The position numbers were made by a program, and so were the translations under genes. This document shows positions 12,401-21,239 of a stretch of 27,163 nt of DNA, piece after piece. Numbering within the stretch: the first letter of the stretch is position 1; the number at the start of each line of letters is the position of its first letter. The stretch comes from Didymodactylos carnosus (Eukaryota; Rotifera; Eurotatoria; Philodinida; Philodinidae), in the NCBI GenBank assembly GCA_905250885.1, contig CAJNOQ010001972.1, positions 1 to 27,163 of the forward strand, read 5' to 3'. A model generated the notes under the pieces. That model had not been told where the DNA came from and did no database searches. It was given only the letters and a program-made list of their open reading frames with translations.

Positions 12401-13435
12401 ACACTTAACAAATGACGTTTTAAGTATTTATATACAGGTAAAAATCTAAAGGTAAATCTTGTATCTGTTCGATCAACAATCCTCTACTGTATACTCTCTC
12501 TAAGATGCTATAATTTATTGCCGGAAACAATGTAAACTATTTCTAAGCGAGAAGTTGCGTAGAGCATGCATTCAATTGCTCACTACAAAAGCTAAAGGGG
12601 AGAACGAGACAAATATTTAAAATAAGATTAGAATGACGATTCTTTAGATGAATTAACCGTGTGTAACCGAGCAACTGATTTAAACACAATGACATTCATG
12701 TAGAATTCTGAAAATCACATGTACAGTCTAACTAAGAATGATTCCGTTTTCTGGCACATTTATTCATCTACACATGCATCTAGATATATCATATAAGGCC
12801 AAGAAAAAAAGTCAGTATTTTTCTTGAGAACGTAAAATATTAAAATTAAACATACCGCATAGCGTTGTGTCACTTTTTTCTCCTGATTTATCTGCTGGTA
12901 TACATGATGGTCCTTGGATCACAGCACCAAGTGGAGGCTGCAACCATTGATCCCACGTCTCTTTTGTTGTGCCATTTTTCAAGCTTTTCGTACAATAATC
13001 TTCCCAATTACCATTTGTTGTTGCTATTTTAGCCATAGAATTCGTTGAAGTTATTGAGTTTGTATTTGATGTTGTCGAAGGTAATTTTGTTGATAAAGAA
13101 TTATTTCTTGAACCTAATGATGATTGATAATGAGAAATATAATCCAAGGAAGATTTTGTAACAGCAACATTTGGAGGTAAAGTATTTGAGTTTGATGAAT
13201 TGTGAGTTGTTGTTACGTTTCCCGACGATACATGAGTATTGTGATTATGATTATAATAAGACTGAGCGAGTGCGTGTTGTAAAATTAACTCATTTGTTGC
13301 TATTGATGACGAATAAGGACTCGAAGCTTTTGACGATAGATGGCAATGCCTTAACATTTTAAATACATAAGGATCGAATGAAGGTGGTCCCGTGATACAA
13401 CCGTTTACGGGTGCCTGAGATGTTGTCGTTGTCAT
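2594..13435 (-). CDS. SKI: Ski/Sno family SMAD co-repressor, eight-exon gene
   Basis: Spliced minus-strand gene. Coding exons are 13435-12856, 8804-8499, 8396-8104, 5342-5164, 5097-5023, 4954-4797, 4739-4588 and 3481-2594. They total 2631 nt, or 876 residues plus TAA, and every junction has GT..AG and compatible phase. Residues 28-35 (LRHCHLSS) resemble the N-terminal SMAD-contacting motif of vertebrate SKI. Residues 194-277 form the Ski/Sno/Dac homology domain ([25 protein letters not shown]). Residues 296-391 form the c-Ski SMAD4-binding domain (CFGKC, CIQCDTC, HGHKS, CHWGF). Residues about 535-612 look like a coiled coil, and the C terminus is strongly acidic. Family members act in the nucleus, binding SMAD4 and R-SMADs and recruiting co-repressors to restrain TGF-beta signalling. 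[10 protein letters not shown] and CSRCT favour Ski/Sno over the SKOR/Fussel and Dachshund branches. Ski and SnoN are not separable here; an invertebrate is likely to have a single Ski/Sno gene. The start ATG has an in-frame TAA 15 nt upstream (13448-13450). The length exceeds human SKI (728 residues) because of low-complexity insertions. Confidence 0.93.
3482..4587 (-). other. Intron 7 of the Ski-like gene
   Basis: 1106 bp between exon 7 and exon 8. A 97-codon open stretch on the minus strand (3928-4221) has no recognisable features and no flanking phase-compatible splice pair that I could find. I see nothing else in it. Confidence 0.8.
4588..4739 (-). CDS. SKI: Ski-like gene, exon 7: coiled-coil region
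   Basis: Acceptor CTATTTAG, donor GAG|GTAAAG, phase 1 in and 0 out. Residues 531-581 have heptad-like hydrophobic spacing ([25 protein letters not shown]) and no proline. This is the expected place for the C-terminal coiled coil through which Ski and SnoN dimerise. A second AG lies 7 nt downstream of the acceptor, but using it would break the frame. Confidence 0.85.
4797..4954 (-). CDS. SKI: Ski-like gene, exon 6 (residues 478-531, Ser/Thr-rich linker)
   Basis: Acceptor TTCTCGTAG, donor G|GTAAAT, phase 2 in and 1 out. The translation is charged, then Ser/Thr-rich, and contains SP/TP dipeptides ([18 protein letters not shown]) that could be proline-directed phosphosites. No domain is recognised. 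Confidence 0.78.
5023..5097 (-). CDS. SKI: Ski-like gene, exon 5 (residues 453-478, linker)
   Basis: A 75-nt exon bounded by TTTATTTTAG and AA|GTATGC, phase 2 at both ends, encoding [14 protein letters not shown] and following residues. It is flanked by introns of 66 and 68 bp. It is supported by phase agreement with both neighbours rather than by a domain. Confidence 0.75.
5164..5342 (-). CDS. SKI: Ski-like gene, exon 4 (residues 394-452, linker)
   Basis: Acceptor TTATTATTCAG, donor AG|GTAAC, phase 0 in and 2 out. It encodes a hydrophilic, Ser/Asn-rich segment starting [14 protein letters not shown] and ending near EYPPFGLP. No domain is recognised. It lies in the weakly conserved linker between the SMAD4-binding domain and the coiled coil, where family members differ widely. 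Confidence 0.8.
5638..5712 (-). CDS. SKI: Candidate 75-nt cassette exon of the Ski-like gene (25 residues)
   Basis: Inside intron 3 the minus strand shows a polypyrimidine tract ending in three overlapping acceptors (ACAGAGAG), then an open stretch, then a GTAAGA donor. Using the third AG gives exactly 25 codons (DNTSNSN... to ...EATPN), phase 0 in and out. This matches exon 3 (out 0) and exon 4 (in 0). Using the first or second AG shifts the frame into an early stop. Composition resembles the neighbouring disordered linker exons. It is not required for a continuous frame, so it may be alternative, a poison exon, or coincidence. Confidence 0.45.
6092..6110. repeat. (TTA)n microsatellite, copy 1
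   Basis: Six TTA units in intron 3, about 130 bp from a second, longer array of the same unit. Confidence 0.9.
6241..6264. repeat. (TAT)8 microsatellite, copy 2
   Basis: Eight perfect units in intron 3. On the opposite strand it generates an artefactual Ile-rich open frame. Confidence 0.9.
8104..8396 (-). CDS. SKI: Ski-like gene, exon 3: c-Ski SMAD4-binding domain
   Basis: Acceptor TTATTTTAG, donor TCC|GTAAGT, incoming phase 1, outgoing phase 0. Residues 296-393 include [14 protein letters not shown], then Cys322-x2-Cys325-x2-Cys328, His340-x-His342 and [10 protein letters not shown]4-WR. The domain is SAND-like and zinc-stabilised, and the Cys/His residues visible here are the expected ligand pool. 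FKEKF (380-384) matches the VKEKF near the end of the human domain. All hallmark residues are present, so SMAD4 binding is probably intact. Confidence 0.95.
8499..8804 (-). CDS. SKI: Ski-like gene, exon 2: Ski/Sno/Dac homology domain
   Basis: Acceptor TTGTTATAG, donor A|GTATGT, 306 nt, phase 1 at both ends. It encodes residues 194-295, essentially the whole [35 protein letters not shown] and TDAERLC are directly readable and match the SKI family almost residue for residue. In this family the DHD is a winged-helix-like fold used mainly for protein interaction with co-repressors. It is the most conserved part of the gene here. Confidence 0.95.
10760..10781. repeat. (CA)11 microsatellite
   Basis: Eleven perfect CA units in intron 1 of the Ski-like gene. 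Confidence 0.95.
11543..11664. repeat. Imperfect inverted repeat in intron 1
   Basis: The left arm (11543-11565; CTCAAAA, AAGATA, CATCCTAATTA) recurs in inverse at 11632-11664 with one short insertion in the right arm. About 65 bp separate the arms. This could be a small decayed palindromic element or an RNA hairpin in the pre-mRNA. No flanking duplication was identified. Confidence 0.5.
12856..13435 (-). CDS. SKI: Ski-like gene, coding exon 1 (residues 1-193 plus 1 nt)
   Basis: Begins at the first ATG after an in-frame stop and ends at the donor G|GTATGT, phase 1. It encodes the LRHCHLSS motif (residues 28-35), comparable to the SKI N-terminal region that contacts R-SMADs. A long Asn/Ser/Thr-rich low-complexity linker follows. 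Its end ([16 protein letters not shown]) lines up with the stretch just before the DHD in SKI. Reading past the donor gives only 14 unrelated residues and a stop, so splicing here is needed. Confidence 0.88.
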
Positions 13436-16200
13436 TATATTAAATATTTATAACAAAAACAATAAATTCTACAATATGAACAAAAACATAAAAGAGATCA
13501 AATGACTTGCACATAAGTTGAATAATAACAATATGTTTCAGAATATCAAGATATTATTTTAAAAAAAGCAGATCGATATGAAGACTTTATACCACACAAG
13601 AAAAGAAAAAAAAAACAGAATGACTACTAGACGCTCGCATATAAACTACCCGAGACATCATTCTATTATACAAAAAATGTAATCAAGAGAGAAAAAAGAA
13701 TACAAGAGAAAAGAAAAGGGGAGAAAGAAATATATAAAATGCCCCAAAAATATAAACTACAATCCTAAAGGAAAGTTGAAGTTTGCTCTATGTGAGAATG
13801 AGACAGAACACACCCACGGGTCTAATGAACAGAACAAATTTTCTCATTTTTTTCTGTTGAGAGAAAGAGAAAAGAAAGCAAGCCTAGCTACTGTATATAA
13901 CTACATTTTAACATATAGATTGAGCTTAGATATAGTCTATGTAAGGGCGAGAGCAAGAGAGAATGAGATAAGAGTTGTGTCGTAGTCGTCGGACAACTAT
14001 ATAACTATACGTCGGACTTTCTCTTCTCTATTCTTGTATAATTTGAACGAAAAAGGATTACGTGAGGTTTTTTTTCTCTTTTTTTCTGTTTGAACGCGCA
14101 GAAAAAAATGTATGTAGAAGTAGATATGTAAATTGAACAACATACAACTAGGATAAGAGTTGAACTTCGTATAGTGTACAATAGTGTGTATACGTTCATA
14201 TTCATGAAGCAGAAAAAAAAAACGATGAAAATATGCGCGTAGAGGTGAAGGTTAAAGTTGTGCAAAGTAACCGCTTACACAGCTAAGATGTGTGCTTAAA
14301 AAAAAGATAGATCATTTTGAAAAGCATCACTTATCGACTAGTCAATTAAAATCTAAGTTTTTACAGCAAAACATTACACACGATATCTTGTAAGATCTCG
14401 TTTACTACAAAATTTTCAAGTTTTTTAATTCTTCTAAAGTTCAAACTCTCTATGTAAACCATTATTTCATTGTAGTTCTGTCTAGATGCGGATACAAAGT
14501 TTAAAGATCCGATACAATATATCTCTATACAAAGTACAAAGTTTATATTAGACAATATGCTACATATAATCAACCATCGTTAGAAAAACTAATTTAACAA
14601 AGAAAATCTTTGACATTATTTCCTAAAAAAACATATTAACTATTCTCCTTAATACAAAAAAAAATAAAAACTATCGTATAGTGGCAGACGTAATTAAAAA
14701 AATTGAAAATGAAATGTGTTTTATTTTAATAATTAAACACTACTGAGTAAGCATGTTCGACCTGATCACAAACATTGAGCACATTACTCAAGCTGGAGTA
14801 CAATACGAATTAAATAATCACATTACTTTAATAGTGTATTTCTCCCGTTTTAATCCAGAAAAACTTTTTGTCGGGGTACAAAGATCGGCAAATGTATAAA
14901 CATGATGTATTCTGTATAATACATCGGAGAAGTAATGCACTTACGCCTAAGAGATGAAGCAAACCAAAAACATACTGAGTGGTAACAATATGTCAGTCGT
15001 ATAAATACTTCTTGTTCTTTTTCCAAACATCACCTTCTCTTTTTCAAAGACAATGACGAGATAATGTTGTCTAGAAAACTTCAACATCTTTCTGAATTAT
15101 TAGAGAATATATATTCTTCAGACATCTGTGCCGATCAAGAATTTTTAGCAGCAACAAACATACCCAAAAGGTTCTGCTCTCTTCGGTGATACCACTTACT
15201 TTCAGTGATCGTGAACAGCAAAAACGCAATTTGATATTGGGATTTGTTGGGCTTCAGACAGTGCACTTGTTTACTTGTTTTCTTTTCTATGAATATTTTG
15301 TACGTCAACTCAGTACGTTCTCTTCTACTTTTACGACATAAAATAGAAGCCAAAGTAAAATGTCAAGAACCCAAAACAAAAATTGGCGTAGCAAAGAAAC
15401 ATGCTACTTCTAGTAGAATCCTGTAATCATTTACTATACCGTTATCTAGTAGTCTACTACATTGAATTCAATACGGTGTGATGGTGACATTTTAAAAACT
15501 TTGGGAAGAAATCGTTAGCGATCGACATGTGACCTGCACAGATGTTCATATGAGGGAATGGTAGACGCTTTTGAGATCTTCAAAAGAGACATGTGCTAAA
15601 ACAAAGTATTTTGTTCATCCTGACTTTTATTTATATTTATAAACCTCTTTTTTTGTTATATGCTATTTTTCATACGTGACACGGATATTATGGTTGAACT
15701 ACTATCCATTTGACACTAGAGTGGATGCAAATGTTTTTTTACTGTTAATCGTTCAAAAAAGAGCCAATGAAAGATTAAATAGTAGCTGGCGCTCTTGTAT
15801 AATACAGTGAAGTCTTTACCACCAGACAGTATCTTTCTTTCCGTAAAACTAGATTTATATTACTTTAAAAACAGCAGATTTTCATAAATGTTGACATTGT
15901 GTTCGTGAGTCAAAGTACGGTCTAGTAAACGTACAGTCGCCATCTTGGCTCGATTATCTGTAATAATTCGACAGACATAAGTCAAAATATAATGTCGTTT
16001 TCCTTTATAACTATAGATATATATAAAAAGCTTCCTTGATCAATGTATTCATACTCATTCACCTTTTTGTTTTGCACAGATGTAATGTAGCTATATACGA
16101 TAGATTTCACTATAGAAATTTAGAAATTTTTGTCATAATCAGAGATACGCTCGTCTAGAATCGGACTGATAACCACACTCTGAGTATCTGACGATATTTC
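13436..16200. other. 5' flank of the Ski-like gene, no coding sequence recognised
   Basis: AT-rich and homopolymer-rich. A purine-biased stretch (GAGAGAAAA-type) lies at about 13.68-13.9 kb. A perfect 8-bp-stem hairpin (GATGTATT/AATACATC, 14904-14925) and a YY1-like CGCCATCTTGG near 15.94 kb are the only distinct small signals. The promoter of the Ski-like gene may lie here but cannot be located. Confidence 0.5.
13468..13486 (-). promoter_or_regulatory. Possible 5' UTR splice acceptor of the Ski-like gene
   Basis: On the minus strand a T-rich tract ending TTCATATTGTAG lies 33 nt upstream of the start ATG. If it is used, the transcript has an upstream noncoding exon and its promoter lies further right in the window. 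This rests on the acceptor-like sequence alone. Confidence 0.3.
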
Positions 16201-16229
16201 CTTTAAAATAAAAAAATGTTCAAAAAATA

Positions 16230-16400
16230 CTTATGAGTACTATGTAAAATCTTATTTTGAATATGCATTAAGTTCTCTTATGGGTATGCATTAAAGTATT
16301 TAGTGAGTAAAAAATTATGCATCAGTACTCATGATTACGCAGTACATTTTTCTATATGAGTACACCTCTGAGTACTCATGCTTGAGTACGTACATTCATT
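16230..16400. repeat. Palindrome patch built on GAGTACTC / ATGAGTACT
   Basis: Several copies of ATGAGTAC or its complement occur in about 170 bp (16233-16241, 16324-16332, 16357-16364, 16370-16380, 16384-16389), interspersed with ATGCATTAA. Spacing is irregular, so this is not an ordinary tandem array. Confidence 0.6.
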
Positions 16401-16486
16401 AGGGTTATTATTAATTAGTTATAAAATGACCTTAAATTTGGTCCCGATATGATAGATGTACTACTCTTACAGAATATGAGCAAGAC

Positions 16487-16565
16487 AAATATTTATTCTA
16501 ATATTCTACAACGTAAACTATCGATAAACACAAAATAAATCTTATTTTGTATGACTAGAGACACG
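16487..16565. repeat. Diverged dispersed repeat, copy 1
   Basis: Alignable by eye with 24587-24662 in the same orientation. The best block is A-ACTATCGA-AAACACAAAAT-AA (about 22 of 24 positions), followed by TTTTGTA-GA-TAGAGA--CGA. Upstream AATATT and ATATTCTA blocks also agree. Both copies follow a patch of repeated short palindromes. Confidence 0.55.
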
Positions 16566-16599
16566 ACTTATCTTTTTACTACGCAAAACAACACAAAAA

Positions 16600-18430
16600 A
16601 AAGAAACATCATCAGATACATGCACTCAAAGCTCTACAGGTTAAAAGAGTTCTTTCACACTAAGTATATATATAATCAGTTATATATGATCAATACATAT
16701 CACATGTAAAAACTAGCTTGTCTTAGCATTATGGTACGGTTATTGAAAGTCAGAAGTGCAGAATAGAACAAGAAAAAGAGAACAAGACATATAACAGTAT
16801 AAAAAGAAAAATGCATATAACATGTATGTTATATCGCGTAGTTTGTGGTGAGTGGAGGCCATCTTGTACAGTTAACTGGGTGGAGAACGACTATATTCTA
16901 GACGCTAAAGTGGTGAAAGAGAAAGGAGTAGAGACACACATACCTAGCATAAAATTTGCTTTCATAAATCGACTAAACAAAATATAAGGCATGATGTTTC
17001 TCATGAAAGCAAAGCAGAGAAAACAGCTATTTTATTAATACTAAATAAAAAAAAAGAAACAGAGCATGTAATTATCTTTTTTGAAATAGTAGTTTCCAAA
17101 AAAAATGAGACATTTTTTTTTTTAAAATTTAAGAATATTTATTTGTTCTGGAAGTCCACAATAATAATCGAACGATATTGATGACGCCCACTCTTACATC
17201 TATATTATATTAAACTGTTTAAATGACCTCTCTCTTTTATTTCGCCCGTGAACAAAAGCCGAAAAAAACAAAAAAAGCGGATGCATGAAAAAAGTAGAGA
17301 AAATATAAAAGAAATTTGAAATGTAATGACATGGTTTAAAAATACAAAAAGAAGGAATCGTACGCAGTGAAACACAGACGTCATTAGATTACATGATATT
17401 TACTAAGGGTGCTTAATCATTAGACAGTGTCATGGCATGTCTACATACAATATATATATTTTTTATTAACCACGTAAACGTCAGAACAGAATAAAAAAAA
17501 TAAAAATTATTTTTTAGTTTTTTTTGTAATAAATAGAGCAAGAAAAAACGAAGGTTTTCAAGATAAAAAGAAAACTTACTGCTTATATTTTTTTCATCTA
17601 CCTGACAGAAACAATGTTGTTTTCTCTTTAAATGTCTAAGTCATAGCTATAAAATTCATCATCTATTAATAATGTGTCGAGCATAAAATACAAAAAAAAA
17701 ATATCAGCTTTTTTTTCTTTCTGATTTTTTTGTCTAGCCTACTCGGCTCATAAACAAGCATCAAGGGCATTTTTATTCTTTCATAATTTATCTTATGATA
17801 CGATGTACTCACTATATAGACATATATTATTGCAAAAAAACAGAAAAGAAAATTCTCGTGCATTCTCATATAGGACAAACACCTTTTACGTTTTGATTTT
17901 GAGAAATATATAATACAGGTCACCGTCAAAAACAAAAATAATAAATTTATTCTTTTTATGCACAAATAATACATTACTTTTTAGTATTCAAAAAAAGTAA
18001 TGATAGATGCATATCTTTTTTTTCAATGTATTATTGACTTATTTTTTGCCTATTCATGTAATGCGTGACGCATGTATTCAGAGTAGCATCGCATATTCAA
18101 CTCTTGATAATGTGTTTATTCGCATCATGAAGGGTAAAAGGAAAGGAGTAAGATTTCACTAAAAAACTAGATAATCAGAACAAAGAACTCATTATAATAA
18201 TTTTTTACTATTTCTGAAAATCAGCGCAGTGATAGATAGCGATTGTAACTGTGAATATAATAATTTTCACGTCCAGCCTAACCTCGCCTTAAAAATCATA
18301 TGTAGTCGCGTACAAGTCTAGGCATAGCAAGTTGAATTACAATTTTTATCTATTCAAGTTAATTGCAGCACTCAGGTCATGGCAATGAATCCAAGTAAAC
18401 TTTCTTGGTTTATTCTTAGCGTAATGACGG
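16600..18430. other. Noncoding AT-rich stretch
   Basis: Apart from the palindrome at 16815 and a GGCCATCTTG motif near 16.86 kb, I see only homopolymers and short AT-rich open frames with no protein-like features. Confidence 0.5.
16815..16834. repeat. 20-bp palindrome (ATATAACAT-GT-ATGTTATAT)
   Basis: Two perfect 9-bp arms around a 2-bp centre. Isolated, with no associated gene. Confidence 0.8.
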
Positions 18431-18439
18431 TTGTTGCAC

Positions 18440-19340
18440 AACAACTATAGTAAAAAAATTGCACAATTCTCGACCCGATCGCTAAAAAGTCTCGATGTCA
18501 TACTAGGATCACGGTTAACTAAGAGCAAACTCTTATTTTCTGACATGGTCATATTATATTCTTACAAGTGGGTAGTGAATCTTTAGAAGAGTCGTATGGC
18601 GACTTATTGTTCGTCCTAAAATTAAGAATTTAAAAATTTGTGCTATGAATTGCTATGAGATACGCAGTATGATATGAATATATCTTTTCAAGTCAAGAAT
18701 GTTACGAGACACGAGAAGACTCGAAGTGCGATACATTTTAGTCTCAATCATATACACGATTCGCGACGATTCGGCTGCTGTGGTTTTAAGGGTACAATAA
18801 CATAAAAATAAAAACCAATTTACCATAATTTCTCTAGCAAAGGTTAATGAAAATTGTATGTGGGAATGACGTTTACTATGCTAAATGCTTCAAGGCAATG
18901 CTACAATGTATTAATGTATAAAAGTAATTATGCCAGTTTTTTGGATTGACTACCAAGACACAGGAAAAGTAACGACCAAACTCAGATGGATACTATGGAA
19001 GAAAGCAAAATCAAGAGGAGAAGATTGTGTTCTTTCTCTTAGCCAACGTATACCAATACGAATAAAAGATATTAGAATCCTATATCAACTTTCACACTGA
19101 ACTCTTGGCGAGACTCACGCCAAAAAGACTCGCGATAAGAGTTGCGAAATAAGACGCAATTACAGTTTTGTCGCGATATCAGGGCGGCGCTCCTCAAAGC
19201 TCTTAGCATTGTGACACAATCCCGTAGAATTCTCGGTGAACTCATAGAATCGCTCCATGATCCTCGTCCAATCACTATTTTGATAGCGATTCTAGAGCAG
19301 AAGAGCTATTTAGCGGCATGACTCACTATAGTTGCAACGG
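18440..19340. other. Patch richer in G+C and CpG than its surroundings
   Basis: CpG dinucleotides become noticeably frequent (for example GATTCGCGACGATTCGG near 18.76 kb and CGCGATATCAGGGCGGCGC near 19.18 kb). There is also a hairpin TTGGCG-AGACTCA-CGCCAA near 19.1 kb. Short minus-strand open stretches look more protein-like than elsewhere but are interrupted by stops. It could be a decayed coding or retroelement remnant, and I recognise no family. Confidence 0.35.
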
Positions 19341-20056
19341 GAGTCCTGAAAATAATTCTTTTTATTTTCAGAAAGTCTCGGTTTGATAAAGTCACATTTC
19401 TTCAATCGGGAAGTTTGATTCAAAAATTAACCTTCAGAATAAAAGGTAAAAGGTTTTTGAGTCAACAGATATGAATCAAAGGACGTTTTTTGATAGTGTA
19501 TGTTCCTTAGCGAAAGTTCTTGAGTTAACAGTCTACCAGAAATCAAGAAGAAAACAGAATCTTCGAACACTTTCCTCAACAAATGTTTATATACTTTATG
19601 ATTTCCTGATTCAAGAGCTTACGTTAATAAAGTGTAATATAAGTATTTCGTTTGTTTTTCTTCACTGGAAAAGTGCTTCTTGACCTAAAAGAGCAAATGT
19701 TTTCTGTTATTTCAACATGATTTACCAGTCCACTTTCTTGTTCTATTTTCTAATTAAACAACAGCCCTAGAATATTTCTTTTATAAACATGCAACAGATA
19801 AATATAAAAAACATCTCTTATCAATCTTTTGTGAATATAGCAGTAGTTTACTAGAAAGTTAACCTCAGTTTTGGTTGCGCACAATAGTTGATAAAAAATG
19901 ATGCTATTAATCTGCTATAAACACCTCGATTTTATGGCAGAGAACGGAAACCGTTTCACAAAATAGTTTTCCAGCTATCTAATAGTGAAGAGGCGTTTTA
20001 TTTACGATCTTTTTTACGAGAGTTTTTTGCAGTTTAAATCCGTTAATGCCGTAAAT

Positions 20057-20407
20057 CAGAAGTGGAACCGGTATGAAAATTCGTACCGGTACCGATCGAC
20101 CGGCATAAAACTTTTCAAAAACGGTAAACCGCCAGGATAAAAAACTTTCAAAAATGATGAACAATAGAGGAAAGCGTCTAGAATTGTAGAACTATTAGCC
20201 ACTCTTCACACGAAAGAGCATTGATCCTCTTCAAATCATTCTACAATGAAGAGATCTGACTTTTTCTTCGACTTTTTTTAATTTGTTTCTTTTTTTCTTT
20301 TCTGAATTTTTTTATATTTATTTTTGAAAAAATTCATCCTGAAATGCCTGAAAACGCATATCGGTGAAAAACCGGCGGGCCGGCATACCGGCTCGGTTCC
20401 AACTCTG
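20057..20407. mobile_element. Candidate decayed hAT-like MITE
   Basis: The left end (CAGAAGTGGAACC then GGTATG) and the inverted right end (CAGAGTTGGAACC then GGTATG) match over about 20 bp, with a small insertion in the right arm. CAGRG-type termini are typical of hAT transposons. The adjoining 8 bp are CCGTAAAT on the left and TCATAAAC on the right, five of eight identical with all three differences transitions, as in an aged 8-bp target duplication. The interior is rich in ACCGGT/GCCGGC and shows no transposase. Confidence 0.5.
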
Positions 20408-20932
20408 TCATAAACAAAAAATATTTAAGGTAACCAAAAAAATGAAAGAAGAATTTTCTCTGGAAAATAAGCCTCCTTTCACTTTACTAAGTCAATTTAA
20501 TAGCTGGTGGATGTATTAGAAGAATGTTGTCATTCGTGTATATAGTCTCTTGCTTGATGCACATATTGGCTGAAATGTCTTAATAAATTTTCTTTCTCTT
20601 CAATTCAACAGCAACAATTCAACGCCATTCAAGGCAGAAGTAGAAAGTAACGTAGACTTACTAACACGCTGGGACGTCGTGAAGTACAAGAAGCAGGGAG
20701 GGGGTCTTCCAATTTAGGAGTAAATCGAAAAATTTCAAAAATGGGAGTAAATATCTGATTTGTCTAATAATACGTAAGTTTTGACATACAAGACATTTTA
20801 GTTGCAAAAAACTTCATGCGCTCAAGTTTTTTGCTATAGTTTCAAAAAACTATGAAGAATACAATGCTTTCAAAATGCAAGTCGTAGCAGATTTTCTTGT
20901 AAACAAAGGAAAGAAAATATGTTGATACTTAC

Positions 20933-21200
20933 TCTTAAATCGAGAGTATCTATAATGAGTAATCAACGATTCCTCATTATGCAGCACTAAATCAGAGCTC
21001 AGAAGCTTTATATAAGATAAATGTAAATCGTAATAACAGCAGAATATCTCACTTAATAGCCGACTAAAGGACTGTTTGCAATCGGGAATGAAACAAATGC
21101 GATGTTGTGATAGCACTTGTTCAAAAGAGTCAGTGGATGAAATTAAAATATGTGAAAAAGTTGATTCAACGAATGGTAGCTGACGTACGTTTTTGGTCAT
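20933..21200 (-). CDS. Possible first coding exon of an unrecognised gene
   Basis: On the minus strand an ATG with A at -3 opens an 89-codon frame (MTKNVRQLPFVES..., ...SLITHYRYSRFK). It runs into a near-perfect donor, AAGA|GTAAGTATC, in phase 1, and an in-frame TAA lies upstream of the ATG. Composition is balanced, with Cys, His and aromatic residues spread through it, unlike the homopolymer-driven frames nearby. No domain is recognised, and I could not trace a convincing downstream exon between 13.5 and 20.9 kb. It may equally be chance or a gene remnant. Confidence 0.3.
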
Positions 21201-21239
21201 TTTTAATGTTTGTTGTGATTTTTCAAGTAAAAAGTTTTA

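Larger units (their letters stand above)
8805..12855 (-). other. Intron 1 of the Ski-like gene
   Basis: 4051 bp separating the N-terminal exon from the DHD exon. The protein join across it (TTLC|GERITCF) matches the family without a gap, so no extra coding exon is needed. It contains a (CA)11 array and an inverted repeat near 11.55-11.66 kb. It is otherwise homopolymer-rich with nothing recognised. Confidence 0.85.

Noticed and set aside
17666..17974. 102-codon minus-strand open frame
   Set aside because: Composition is driven by A/T homopolymers (Lys, Phe, Ile, Tyr runs). No motif or splice context.
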